Part shown: one piece after another, positions 16,885-25,066 of the stretch | Numbering within the stretch: position 1 is the stretch's first letter | Layout: every line of letters starts with the position of its first letter | NCBI GenBank assembly: GCA_038231575.1 | Contig: JBBRLB010000003.1 | Span: forward strand, 15,632 to 79,631 | Direction of reading: 5' to 3' | Length of the DNA stretch: 64,000 bases | Origin: CAITWF01 sp038231575 | Lineage (GTDB): Bacteria; Verrucomicrobiota; Verrucomicrobiia; Opitutales; Opitutaceae | Notes under the pieces: generated by a model | The model's database searches: none | What the model saw: the letters and a program-made list of their open reading frames with translations, nothing else | Told to the model about the DNA's origin: nothing | Translations under genes and position numbers: made by a program

Positions 16885-17676
16885 GTGAAAATCATCCGCC
16901 ACCTCACCCCCAGCGGCCCCGCTTATGCCGCGCTCCAACCCGACGGCTCCGCTCGCGAAATTTCCGGCGACATTCTCGGCGACTTCCGCGTGACCGACAA
17001 AGTCGTGCAACCTGGCAAGCTCCTCGCGCCGATCGTGCCGACGTGCATGCCCGCGATCGGGCTCAACTACGCGAAGCACGCCGCCGAGGGTGGCAAGCCG
17101 CCGCCGGTGCGCCCGATGTGGTTCATGAAACTGCCCGGCACGCTGCAAAACCCCGGCGACCCAATCACATTGCCCGCGTCGCAGCCCACCACACAGCCCG
17201 ACTACGAAGCCGAGCTCGCGATCGTCTTGAAGCAGGACGCCCGCAATCTCACCAAGGCGAACGCGATGGACTACGTGCTCGGCTTCACGTGCGCCAACGA
17301 CGTCAGCGCGCGCGACTGGCAGCGCGAATTCGGCGGCGGCCAGTTCTGTCACGCGAAGAGCTTCGACACGTTTTGCCCGCTCGGCCCGGTCATCGTCACA
17401 CCCGACGAAATCGGCAACCCGAACGCGCTCCGCATCCGCTCGATTCTCAACGGCACCGTCATGCAGGACTCCAGCACCGCCGACATGATCTTCGACGTGC
17501 CGACCGCACTCGAATTTCTCACCGCGGACAAGACACTGCCCGCTGGCACCGTGATTCTCACGGGCACGCCCGAGGGTGTCGGCTTCGCCCGCAAGCCCCC
17601 CGTGTGGCTCAAAGCCGGCGACACGATCTCCATCGAAATCGAAAAGATCGGCACGCTGACGAACCCGGTGGTTTGA
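16885..17676 (+). CDS. Fumarylacetoacetate hydrolase (FAH) family protein
   Basis: A 263-residue FAH-fold enzyme. The start is GTG at 16885 (VKIIRHLTPSG). The metal-binding acids of the family lie in PDYEAELAIV and in GFTCANDVSARDWQ, and the fold-typical ending TGTPEGVGFARKPPVWLKAGDTISIEIEKIGTL is complete. Such enzymes hydrolyse or decarboxylate 2-oxo acids, for example acylpyruvates, or act on 2,4-diketo-3-deoxy sugar acids. The exact substrate cannot be read from the sequence. An alternative role in deoxysugar catabolism would fit the sugar genes elsewhere in the window. Confidence 0.9.
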   Translation: MKIIRHLTPSGPAYAALQPDGSAREISGDILGDFRVTDKVVQPGKLLAPIVPTCMPAIGLNYAKHAAEGGKPPPVRPMWFMKLPGTLQNPGDPITLPASQPTTQPDYEAELAIVLKQDARNLTKANAMDYVLGFTCANDVSARDWQREFGGGQFCHAKSFDTFCPLGPVIVTPDEIGNPNALRIRSILNGTVMQDSSTADMIFDVPTALEFLTADKTLPAGTVILTGTPEGVGFARKPPVWLKAGDTISIEIEKIGTLTNPVV

Positions 17677-17694
17677 AGATCGAGGCTGGATCGT

Positions 17695-17744
17695 TGTAGG
17701 CCCGGCCGGTGGCCGGGCTCAACCGGCCACCGGCCGGTTCTACA
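17695..17744. terminator. GC-rich palindrome, probable bidirectional terminator or extragenic repeat
   Basis: Perfect 15-bp arms (17702-17716 and 17723-17737) around a 6-base loop are bounded by TGTAG on the left and CTACA on the right. It lies between the convergent ends of the FAH gene and the CE15-like gene. There is no U-tract, so it may be an extragenic palindromic repeat that also stops transcription. Confidence 0.55.
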
Positions 17745-17769
17745 TTTCCTGCACAGCCGCGGCCGCCCC

Positions 17770-19056
17770 TCACCGCGCCGGCTTGAGATGCACGTCGGCG
17801 AAATCCAAGAACACCTGCCAATCCTCCGGCGAAACGATGTGGGGACCGGTGTGATAGTAGAAGCCGATCGAGCCCGTGATGACCGGTGTCTCCGTCGCGG
17901 GCATTTCCGTCACGCCCAGGCCTTTTTTGCCGAAGAGCCGGTAGACGGGCTCCGCGGCGATGGCCGCCAAAAATTCTCCGCGCGGATCGGCGCCGAGATC
18001 CGTGGTGCCCGCCGTGAGAAAGACGGGATGCGGGGCATTGAGGGCAATCAACTCGTGCGCATCGACTGGGAGATCGTTCCAGTGGTCGAGGTATTTTTGG
18101 AAATTGCCCGCGAACCACCACGGGAAGCGAATCGCGATGTCATTGACCGTCTCGCCGAAGTCGCGCCGCGACAGCGCCGAACCCATCTCGCCGGCGCACG
18201 CGGCGAACACCAGCGCGAAGCGCGGGTCGCGCGCACCGGCCCACAGCGCGGTTTTGCCGAGCCGGGAAAATCCCATGAGCGCAACCCGCGACGGATCGAC
18301 CGCGCGATCGGTGACGAGAAAGTCGAGGGCCCGGCTTGCCGCCCAGCCCCAGACGCTGAACGCGCCCCACTCATCCGCCGCCGGCTTGGTCTGGCCGGGC
18401 GCGTAGGCGAGCGCTTGCACGCCGCCCGTGTGGCTCGTGGGAACGTCGGGCTGGATATCGGTGTAACGCAAAATCGCATAGCCATAACCGCGCGCCATCA
18501 TCTCGGACGCCGGGCCGATTTCGGTCGGCCGCGCCCAGCCGGGCCGTTTGGCCGCTTCGTTTTCCGCCTCCGTCGGGACCTGCGCCGAGTCGGAAAAAAA
18601 CGAGAGATGCAAAATCACCGGCACCGGGCCGCGCGCGCTGGCCGGCAGGTAGAGATTCATCTTCACCTTCACCTTCAGCGCCGATTCGCCCTCGCCGAAT
18701 TTTCCGACGACGAGTTGACGCGTCGCCTTGCCGGCGAGCGCGCCCCTCTCGGTCTCGACGACTTCCCATGAAACCTTCGGTGCGCGCGGCGGCACGCGGC
18801 CCAGAATTTCGTTTTCGTAGTGCCGGATGAGCTCCGGACGACGCTGGCTGGTCCAGGTGTCGGGATCGCGAACCCGCTGGCCGTTCTCCAGCAGGAGCGG
18901 ATCGGGCAGGGTGTAGGTGCCGACTTTTGACTCGTCGTAATTTCGCGCGCGGAGCGGAGGGGCCGGGCTCGGCGCGGGTTCCGCCCCGCCCAGCAGGCCC
19001 TGAAGCGAAAGCGCGGCGATGATTGAAAACGTGAGCCGAAGTGCGGGGGTATTCAT
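17770..19056 (-). CDS. CE15-like glucuronoyl esterase (secreted alpha/beta-hydrolase)
   Basis: A 428-residue protein starting at the ATG at 19056; a GTG at 19077 is possible. It has a signal peptide (LTFSIIAALSLQGLLGGAEP). The fold is the carbohydrate esterase family 15 type. The nucleophile lies in GFSRLGKTALWAG. The segments GEMGSALSRRDFGETVNDIA and ALNAPHPVFLTAGTTDLGADPRGEFLAA match the family, and the catalytic His is in YYHTGPH near the C-terminus. Such enzymes cleave ester links between 4-O-methylglucuronic acid of xylan and lignin; related esters are possible. It is divergent from the GH42 gene and shares with it a palindromic operator at 19133-19157. Confidence 0.88.
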   Translation of the reverse strand: MNTPALRLTFSIIAALSLQGLLGGAEPAPSPAPPLRARNYDESKVGTYTLPDPLLLENGQRVRDPDTWTSQRRPELIRHYENEILGRVPPRAPKVSWEVVETERGALAGKATRQLVVGKFGEGESALKVKVKMNLYLPASARGPVPVILHLSFFSDSAQVPTEAENEAAKRPGWARPTEIGPASEMMARGYGYAILRYTDIQPDVPTSHTGGVQALAYAPGQTKPAADEWGAFSVWGWAASRALDFLVTDRAVDPSRVALMGFSRLGKTALWAGARDPRFALVFAACAGEMGSALSRRDFGETVNDIAIRFPWWFAGNFQKYLDHWNDLPVDAHELIALNAPHPVFLTAGTTDLGADPRGEFLAAIAAEPVYRLFGKKGLGVTEMPATETPVITGSIGFYYHTGPHIVSPEDWQVFLDFADVHLKPAR

Positions 19057-19132
19057 TCGACGATCGATTCGCTTCACGTTGGGCGATCCGCCGGTGCCGG
19101 CAATCGCGAATACCCCAGAAGCCTCCCTCGGC

Positions 19133-19157
19133 GTTTGTAACGTAATACGTTACAAAC
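19133..19157. promoter_or_regulatory. Palindromic operator, TGTAACG-N5-CGTTACA type (copy 1)
   Basis: A perfect 25-bp palindrome: 12-bp arms around a central A, core TGTAACGTAATACGTTACA. It lies 77 bp upstream of the CE15-like ATG and 199 bp upstream of the GH42 ATG. The same core occurs twice upstream of the pectinesterase (55393-55413 and 55438-55462), which marks a shared regulon. Confidence 0.8.
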
Positions 19158-19355
19158 AGGATTGCGGCTCACGCGGGGTTTCCCCCGGCTCGAGCAGGTC
19201 AAGGTCTCTGACCTGCCGCGGCCCAGGCGTGGCAAGCGCCGGGTTTTCGTCGCCCGCTATTCTGCCAGTCCGTGACTGCGAGGAACAAAGCCGGACTGTC
19301 ACGCCCGGATTTGATTTCTGTTTCACCGCCCGGCGCGCCAGTTTCGGGCCGCCCC

Positions 19356-21476
19356 ATGAAAAATAATCTGCTTCGCGCCCTCGGCGCGTTTGCGCTCTGC
19401 TCCGTCGCGTCCGTCATGCCCGCCCAAACCGCCCCCGCCTACTCGTTTCCGCCCGCCGACCTGATGAACATCGGGGTCTACTATTATCCCGAGGCCTGGC
19501 CCGCGGCCCAGTGGTCGCGCGACATGGCGAACATCAAAAAACTCGGGATGGAGTTTGTCCACCTGGGCGAATTCGCGTGGGCCTTCATGGAGCCGACCGA
19601 GGGTTCCTATGATTTCGCGTGGCTCGATAAAAATATCGAACTCGCCGCCGCCCAGGGCCTCAAGGTCGTCCTCTGCACGCCAACGCCGGCCCCGCCGATC
19701 TGGCTTACGGAGACGCATCCCGAGGTGCTCATGGTTGACGCCGCCGGTCGCACGCAAGTCCACGGCACGCGGCAGCACGCAACGTGGAGTTCTCCGGTCT
19801 ATCGCGATTACGTCGAGCGCATCGTCAACGAACTCGGCCGTCGCTACGGCAAGGACCCGCGCGTGTGGGGCTGGCAGCTCGACAACGAACTCACGCACTA
19901 TGGCAAGGAGCCCGACTTCAGCGCGCCGTCGCAGAAAAAATTTCAAGCGTGGCTCCAGAAAAAATACGGCACGATCGACGCGCTGAATCGCGACTGGGGC
20001 AACGCGTTTTGGTCGCAGATCTATCAGCGCTTCGATCAAGTGCGGCTGCCGAACCCGCAGGAGTTCGTCGCGCAGTTCAACCCGCATCAGATGCTCGATT
20101 CGCAGCGCTGGTTCGCCGAGGAAACCGCCGACTACCTGCGGTTCCAAACGAATATCCTCCGCAAATACTGCGGTCACAACCAGTGGATCACCACGAACCA
20201 CATCCACAATTTTTCCGCGGTGAACCCCGCGCTCAACGCGAAGGATTTCGATGTCGTTTCGTGGACGCTCTATCCCGTCCACGGCAACGCGAACCGCGGC
20301 CCGCTCGGCTTTCGCCTCGGCGATCCGGCGGTGCTCACGTTTGCGGCCGACTTCATGCGCAGCCTCAACGGCCAGGCCGGCCTCATGGAGCTGCAGCCCG
20401 GCCAGGTGAATTGGGGCGAGGTCAATCCGCAGCCCTACCCCGGCGCCGTGCACCTGTGGATCATGCGCGCGTTTGCTGCCGGCTCGAAATTCGTCTGCAC
20501 CTATCGCTATCGCCAGCCGCTCTCCGGCGCGGAGATGTATCACTACAGGCTCGTCGGCCCCGACGGCGTCACGCCCACCAATGGCGGCGAACACTACGCG
20601 CAGGCCGCGCGCGAACTCGTCCAACTGCGCGCCGCCGCGAAACCTGGCGCGCCCCTCCCGCCCGCCTACGCCGCGCGCCGCACCGCGATTCTCTATAGCT
20701 ACGAAGTCCGCTGGGATCTCGACAACCACAAGCAGAACAAGGCGTGGGACAGCTACGAGCATCTGCTCAAATATCACCGCGCGCTCTCCCGCGCCGGTGC
20801 GCCCATCGACGTCATCACCGAGGACAAAGATTTCTCCGCCTACCCCTTTCTCATCGCCCCTGCCTACCAGCTCCTCGACGCCCAACTGGTCGCGCGCTGG
20901 AAGACCTACGCGGAAAACGGCGGCCATCTCATCCTCACCTGCCGCACCGGCCAAAAAGATCGCCGGGGCTTTTTGTGGGAGGGCCCGTGGGCCGCGCCGA
21001 TCCTCGATCTCATCGGAGCGAAAATCAAATTCTACGACACGCTGCCCGCGCCAAACGTCGGCCACGTGAAAGCCGGCGAGCAATCGCACGAATGGGCGAC
21101 GTGGGCGGACGTGCTTGAGCCCCTCGACCAGCCTGGGGCAGGCCGCGTGGACACGCTCGCGACCTATGCCGACCAGTATTACGCCGGCGGTGTCGCAGCC
21201 ACCACGCGCAAACTCGGCAAAGGCAGCGTGACCTATATCGGTGTCGACTCCACGAGCGGCTCGATCGAGGCGCAGCTCGTCCGGGGCGAATTCGCGCGCG
21301 CCGGTGTGGCCACGGAGAATTTCCCCGAAGGCTTCGCCGTCGATTTCCGCGACGGCCTGTGGATCGCGACGAATTTCACCGCGAACGCCGTCGCCGCGCC
21401 GATTCCCGCCGGCGCGAAAATTCTCCTCGGCACGGCGAGCGTGCCGACCGCGGGTGTGACGGTGTGGCAGCAGTGA
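19356..21476 (+). CDS. GH42 beta-galactosidase (secreted)
   Basis: A 706-residue glycoside hydrolase of family 42. The start is the ATG at 19356, which opens a clean signal peptide (MKNNLLRALGAFALCSVASVMPAQ). The TIM barrel begins at GVYYYPEAWP. The acid/base is Glu178 in QLDNEL and the nucleophile is Glu345 in LMELQPG. The trimerisation domain (about residues 440-640) and a small C-terminal beta domain follow. It should release beta-galactose from galactans or pectic side chains in the periplasm. It is divergent from the CE15-like esterase, with the operator between them. Confidence 0.95.
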   Translation: MKNNLLRALGAFALCSVASVMPAQTAPAYSFPPADLMNIGVYYYPEAWPAAQWSRDMANIKKLGMEFVHLGEFAWAFMEPTEGSYDFAWLDKNIELAAAQGLKVVLCTPTPAPPIWLTETHPEVLMVDAAGRTQVHGTRQHATWSSPVYRDYVERIVNELGRRYGKDPRVWGWQLDNELTHYGKEPDFSAPSQKKFQAWLQKKYGTIDALNRDWGNAFWSQIYQRFDQVRLPNPQEFVAQFNPHQMLDSQRWFAEETADYLRFQTNILRKYCGHNQWITTNHIHNFSAVNPALNAKDFDVVSWTLYPVHGNANRGPLGFRLGDPAVLTFAADFMRSLNGQAGLMELQPGQVNWGEVNPQPYPGAVHLWIMRAFAAGSKFVCTYRYRQPLSGAEMYHYRLVGPDGVTPTNGGEHYAQAARELVQLRAAAKPGAPLPPAYAARRTAILYSYEVRWDLDNHKQNKAWDSYEHLLKYHRALSRAGAPIDVITEDKDFSAYPFLIAPAYQLLDAQLVARWKTYAENGGHLILTCRTGQKDRRGFLWEGPWAAPILDLIGAKIKFYDTLPAPNVGHVKAGEQSHEWATWADVLEPLDQPGAGRVDTLATYADQYYAGGVAATTRKLGKGSVTYIGVDSTSGSIEAQLVRGEFARAGVATENFPEGFAVDFRDGLWIATNFTANAVAAPIPAGAKILLGTASVPTAGVTVWQQ

Positions 21477-21488
21477 CGCGTCCAGCCC

Positions 21489-21520
21489 GAAAGCTGGTCT
21501 CGGCCATGAGACCGGCTTCC
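21489..21520. terminator. Hairpin between the convergent GH42 and CsbD genes
   Basis: GAAAGCTGGTCTC (21489-21501) pairs with GAGACCGGCTTCC (21508-21520) around a 6-base loop, with two non-Watson-Crick positions. It lies between two stop codons, as expected of a bidirectional terminator, but has no U-tract. Confidence 0.5.
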
Positions 21521-21539
21521 GAAGACGATTCGCCGCGGC

Positions 21540-21719
21540 TTAGTAGCCTTCGGTTTTTTGCTGCTGGCCGACGTCTTTCTGCACGCGGCCGACGGCTTCT
21601 TGCACGCGGCCCCGGACTTGCAGTCCGACGTTGCGGGTAATTTTGCCGGCGACGGCCTTGACCTTGCCTTTGACGATGTTGGCTTCACCAGCGGCTTTGT
21701 TACGAGTGCTCACTTTCAT
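21540..21719 (-). CDS. CsbD-family small stress protein
   Basis: A 59-residue protein starting at the ATG at 21719 (MKVSTRNKAAGEANIVKGKVK). The repeated phrases KGKVKAVAGKITRN and RGRVQEAVGRVQKDVGQ match the CsbD family, small general-stress proteins of unknown biochemical role. Upstream in-frame sequence is not conserved-looking, so the short form is chosen. Confidence 0.85.
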   Translation of the reverse strand: MKVSTRNKAAGEANIVKGKVKAVAGKITRNVGLQVRGRVQEAVGRVQKDVGQQQKTEGY

Positions 21720-21883
21720 TTTGAGGGAGGGTTGAGGAGATTTAATGGTTACGTGACGCAAGCGACCGACCGAGTGCGCACCCCGCAGTTCCATGCGACG
21801 CACGGGCTGTTTAACCCACCCGCACGTCACGTGGCTTGCGCCTCGCCCAGATTTCCGCCGCGATAGATGAGCCACTTCGCCCG

Positions 21884-22111
21884 ATGACCGACCAAAAATC
21901 CAACGATCCGCTGCACGGCGTTACGCTTGAGCGCATCGTCACCGAGCTTTCGGCGCATTTCGGCTGGGAGGAAATGGCGCGGCGCGTGCCGGTGCGGTGT
22001 TTCGAATTCGATCCCAGCGTGAAATCCAGCCTTACGTTCCTGCGCAAGACGCCGTGGGCGCGCGCGAAGGTCGAGGACCTGTTTGTGCGCTGGAAACTGA
22101 CGGGCAGTTGA
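21884..22111 (+). CDS. VF530 family (DUF2132) DNA-binding-like protein
   Basis: A 75-residue protein starting at the ATG at 21884. The sequence NDPLHGVTLERIVTELSAHFGWEEMARRVPVRCFEFDPSVKSSLTFLRKTPWARAKVEDLFV covers the whole VF530/DUF2132 domain, a small helical fold proposed to bind DNA. It ends 27 bp before the bicupin gene and is probably co-transcribed with it. Confidence 0.9.
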   Translation: MTDQKSNDPLHGVTLERIVTELSAHFGWEEMARRVPVRCFEFDPSVKSSLTFLRKTPWARAKVEDLFVRWKLTGS

Positions 22112-22138
22112 TCCGTCCCGGAAAAATTTCGGCCGCCG

Positions 22139-23164
22139 ATGAACAAAGTCCACCTCCCTGATCTGCCGTGGGACGAGTTGCACTCGCCCACGAAAAAATT
22201 CCACTCGTTCTGCCGCAACCTCTCGATCGCGCTCGGTGGCATCCGCAACACCGGCACGTGGGGTGGCGGGCATCCGTTCGATCTGCAGGTTCGGCGGCTC
22301 CCGGCGGGGGCAGCGGTCTGCCCGTTTCACTTGCACGTGGGCCAGTGGGAAATGTTCGTCGTTCTCGCCGGCCAGGGCGAGGTGCGCACCCCCGAGGGCT
22401 GGCACGCGGTGAAAACCGGCGACGTTTTCATCCACCCGCCGGGCGTGCCCCATCAATTGAAGGCCGCGAGCGCGGGAGAACTGGAGGTCCTGATTATCGC
22501 CGATAACCCGCCCGTCGACTGCTGCCATTATCCCGATTCGAACAAATGGAGCATGCGCCCACCCGGGAAACTCTTTCGCATGACCGAGGCGGATTATTTC
22601 GACGGCGAAGACACGCCGGTCGCCGGCGCCGTGCCCTATCAGCTCGCGCCGCCGCCGGCCGCGGTGCCGCTCGCACTCTTTGCCCGGCGCAAACTCACTC
22701 TTGAGGATCTCGGGTGGGAGGTTTACGCGTCGCCGAAGAAAAAATTCCGCGGCGGGAGCAAGGAAATCTCGATCGCCCTCGGGGCAAAGCCCAACACGCC
22801 CACCGGGCTCGGCGGCCATCCGTTCGACCTCGAGCTGCAGAAACTCGCACCGGGCGAGACGGGGTGTCCGTTTCATTTTCATTCCGCCCAGTGGGAATTG
22901 TATCTTATCGTGAGTGGAACGGCGACGGTGCGGGTGGAGAGTGAAAAACACACCCTTCGCGCCGGCGATGTGATCCTGCACCCGCCAGGCGAAGCCCACC
23001 AAATGTGGAACGCCTCCGCGACCGACGACCTGCTGTTATACCTCGTCGCTGACAATCCGCCGGTGGACTACTGGCACTATCCCGATTCCGGCAAATGGGG
23101 CCTGCGCAGCCCGCGGAAATTTTTCCGCATCGCCGAACTCGATTATTGGGACGGGGAGGAGTGA
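22139..23164 (+). CDS. Bicupin protein with two homologous cupin halves
   Basis: A 341-residue protein made of two cupin domains that clearly arose by internal duplication. Each half has a GGHPFDL strand, a metal-site motif (CPFHLHVGQWEMFVV and CPFHFHSAQWELYLI), a second motif (GDVFIHPPGVPHQ and GDVILHPPGEAHQ) and an ending NPPVD.CHYPDS.KW or NPPVDYWHYPDSGKW. The two His, Glu and later His per half are those expected of cupin metal ligands. The substrate is unknown. It overlaps the end of the convergent MbnP-MbnH-like gene by 22 bp. Confidence 0.9.
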   Translation: MNKVHLPDLPWDELHSPTKKFHSFCRNLSIALGGIRNTGTWGGGHPFDLQVRRLPAGAAVCPFHLHVGQWEMFVVLAGQGEVRTPEGWHAVKTGDVFIHPPGVPHQLKAASAGELEVLIIADNPPVDCCHYPDSNKWSMRPPGKLFRMTEADYFDGEDTPVAGAVPYQLAPPPAAVPLALFARRKLTLEDLGWEVYASPKKKFRGGSKEISIALGAKPNTPTGLGGHPFDLELQKLAPGETGCPFHFHSAQWELYLIVSGTATVRVESEKHTLRAGDVILHPPGEAHQMWNASATDDLLLYLVADNPPVDYWHYPDSGKWGLRSPRKFFRIAELDYWDGEE

Positions 23165-24942
23165 GGCGGCGGCGGTGGCCCGGGCTGGCCCGGCAGTCCC
23201 GCCCTACCCTCGAAACGCGCATCGGTCAGCGTTCGCAAAAACGCCACGAGCGCGCGCTGGTCGTCGGTGCTGAGCTGCAGGCCGCCGTCCGGGTGTTTCG
23301 CGAGATTCGGATCGAGCGTGGCGCTGCGGGCCACGCCGTGATCGTAGTGCGCGACGACGTCCTCGAGCGTGCGGAAGCGGCCATCGTGCATATAGGGGCC
23401 GGTCACGGCGACGTTGCGCAGCGAGGGCGTCTTGAATTTATCGGCGTCGTTCGCATTCGCGGTAACTTTTTCGCGACCATGATCCGTGCCGTGCAACGCG
23501 AGACCGTTGTTCTTGTAAGCGAAGTCGCTGAACAGCGGGCCACCGTGGCAGTGGAAACAATCCGCGCCGCGCTTGCCGCGCGCGGGATCGTATTCGGTGA
23601 GGAAGAGCGCGAAGCCCCGCTGCTCGTCTTCGGTCATCGTCGCTTCGCCCCGCAGCGCGCGATCGAATTTCGAGTCGGCGGAAACTTGGGCGAGTAGATA
23701 TTGCTCGAGGGCCAGCCCGATTCGCTCGGGCGTGATTTCGGGCGTGCCAAAGGCCGCGGCAAAATCCGCGCGGATGTTTTCCTGGCGGGCGAGCGTCGCG
23801 GCCACCTTCGCGGCCTCGGCGTGCATCTCGATCGGGTTGGTCATCGCGGCGAGCGTCTGATCGCGCACGCGCGGCTGGCTACCGTCCCACGCATAGGCGG
23901 GCTGCCACGCAAGGTTGACCAACGGCTGGGCGTTGCGCGCACCGATCACCCCCTCGGCGCCACGGCTGTAGGCCACGCGATCGCTGAAGGCCCGGTCGGG
24001 CGCGTGGCAGCTTGCGCAGCTTTGCGCACCGTTGCCCGAGAGCCGCGGGTCGTGGAAAAGTTTCCGACCGAGCGCGACGCCCTCGATCGTGAGCGGATTG
24101 TCGGCGGGTAACGCGGGCTGCGGCCAGCCAGCCGGGACAGTGAAGGCGCGCGGGGTCGTGTCCTTGTAGCCCCGAGCGTGAGCGAGTGGATTCTTCGAAT
24201 CCTCCACTCGCTCGCGCTCGTGGCTACCGGCTGTCGGCGTCGCCTCGAGCCAATACCACGCGTGCTCGACGGCGGCCGCGAGTTGCGGGGCGAGCGTGTC
24301 GTCTTTCCCCGAGTGCGTCGTCTCGCTGCCATCGTCGGCCGACAATGGGCGGTCGCGCAGCGCGCGCGCGAGATCGAGCGCGAGGGAAATCGTCGTCGCG
24401 CGCTCGACGTGAAAGTCGGCCCGGAAGCGCATCGTCATCACGCGCTCATCGGTCGCGAGATGATAGGAAAATCCCCGCTCATCACCGGCCGCTGCGCGCC
24501 AGCGACCTTCGAGCGCGAGAAAGACGTAGCCGCCCTGCCAGTTCCAATGCAGACCGTTGACGAGCGGGTTGAGCGGGTGGCCGGCGGGCCACGCCTCCGG
24601 CGACGCGTGATTCGCGGCCGGCGGCACGCCGAGTTGAAATTCGATCCCGGCATAGTCGCCCTCGGGGACTTCGCGCAACGCGAGCGAGAGCCGGCCCGCG
24701 GCGGCATCGATGAACCCATACTGGCCGTCGAGCCGCACGACCGATCCGTCGGCGCGGCCGAGCGCCACGCCGGAAACGATCGCGGCGAGTCGGGTGATGC
24801 GCAGCGATTGGCCACTCTTGTTTTTCACCGAGGCCGACGGTCCGGCGAGTGGCGCGCCTTCCCACGTGGGCGCAATCGTCAGCGTCAGGTCGGCCGCCGC
24901 GAGGGGCGCGGCGAGGCAGAGCAGGAAGACGATAAAACGCAT
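23143..24942 (-). CDS. Fused MbnP-like / MbnH-like di-haem cytochrome c peroxidase-family protein
   Basis: A 599-residue protein starting at the ATG at 24942 with a signal peptide (MRFIVFLLCLAAPLAAA). Residues about 19-200 match MbnP-type proteins: GVALGRADG, EVPEGDYAGIEFQLGVPPAANH, LHWNWQGGYVFLALEGRW and a final LALDLARAL. Residues about 265-580 are a di-haem cytochrome c peroxidase/MbnH domain with CASCH (309-313) and CFHCH haem motifs. MbnH is known to oxidise a Trp of its partner MbnP to kynurenine; here both are in one chain. The linker (about 239-260) is a palindromic repeat insertion. It is preceded by a CTTAAC box at 24965-25014 and divergent from the response regulator. Confidence 0.87.
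   Translation of the reverse strand: MRFIVFLLCLAAPLAAADLTLTIAPTWEGAPLAGPSASVKNKSGQSLRITRLAAIVSGVALGRADGSVVRLDGQYGFIDAAAGRLSLALREVPEGDYAGIEFQLGVPPAANHASPEAWPAGHPLNPLVNGLHWNWQGGYVFLALEGRWRAAAGDERGFSYHLATDERVMTMRFRADFHVERATTISLALDLARALRDRPLSADDGSETTHSGKDDTLAPQLAAAVEHAWYWLEATPTAGSHERERVEDSKNPLAHARGYKDTTPRAFTVPAGWPQPALPADNPLTIEGVALGRKLFHDPRLSGNGAQSCASCHAPDRAFSDRVAYSRGAEGVIGARNAQPLVNLAWQPAYAWDGSQPRVRDQTLAAMTNPIEMHAEAAKVAATLARQENIRADFAAAFGTPEITPERIGLALEQYLLAQVSADSKFDRALRGEATMTEDEQRGFALFLTEYDPARGKRGADCFHCHGGPLFSDFAYKNNGLALHGTDHGREKVTANANDADKFKTPSLRNVAVTGPYMHDGRFRTLEDVVAHYDHGVARSATLDPNLAKHPDGGLQLSTDDQRALVAFLRTLTDARFEGRAGLPGQPGPPPPPHSSPSQ
24166..24227 (-). repeat. Protein-coding palindromic element in the MbnP-MbnH linker
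   Basis: Arms of 25 bp (24166-24190 and 24203-24227) match at 23 positions around a 12-base loop. Read with the gene it encodes S-H-E-R-E-R-V-E-D-S-K-N-P-L-A-H-A-R-G-Y. It is the same family as the element at 10441-10496 in gcvP: same loop length, same core and same reading phase. Confidence 0.85.
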
Positions 24943-24964
24943 CGGGCGAGGGTGCGCCGGCGGC

Positions 24965-25014
24965 GTTAAGTCCGTGTGTGCGACGGCCCGGAGAAATGTT
25001 AAGGGCATGTTAAG
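24965..25014. promoter_or_regulatory. CTTAAC direct-repeat box, copy a
   Basis: GTTAAG hexamers occur at 24965, 24998 and 25009. The last two are 11 bp apart, so in the direction of the MbnP-MbnH-like gene they read TTAACA-N5-TTAACA. This matches the direct-repeat spacing bound by OmpR/PhoB-class regulators, and in sequence the PhoP box of Bacillus. It lies between the divergent fusion gene and the response regulator, 53 bp before the regulator's ATG. Confidence 0.7.
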
Positions 25015-25066
25015 ACTCCGGAGGTTGCGCCCGAGGCCACCTTTGTTAAAACCGAACACCGCCCCC

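Noticed and set aside
24710..25066. N-terminal extension of the response regulator back to 24710
   Set aside because: It would overlap the signal peptide region of the divergent fusion gene and the CTTAAC box; the receiver domain starts normally after the ATG at 25067.
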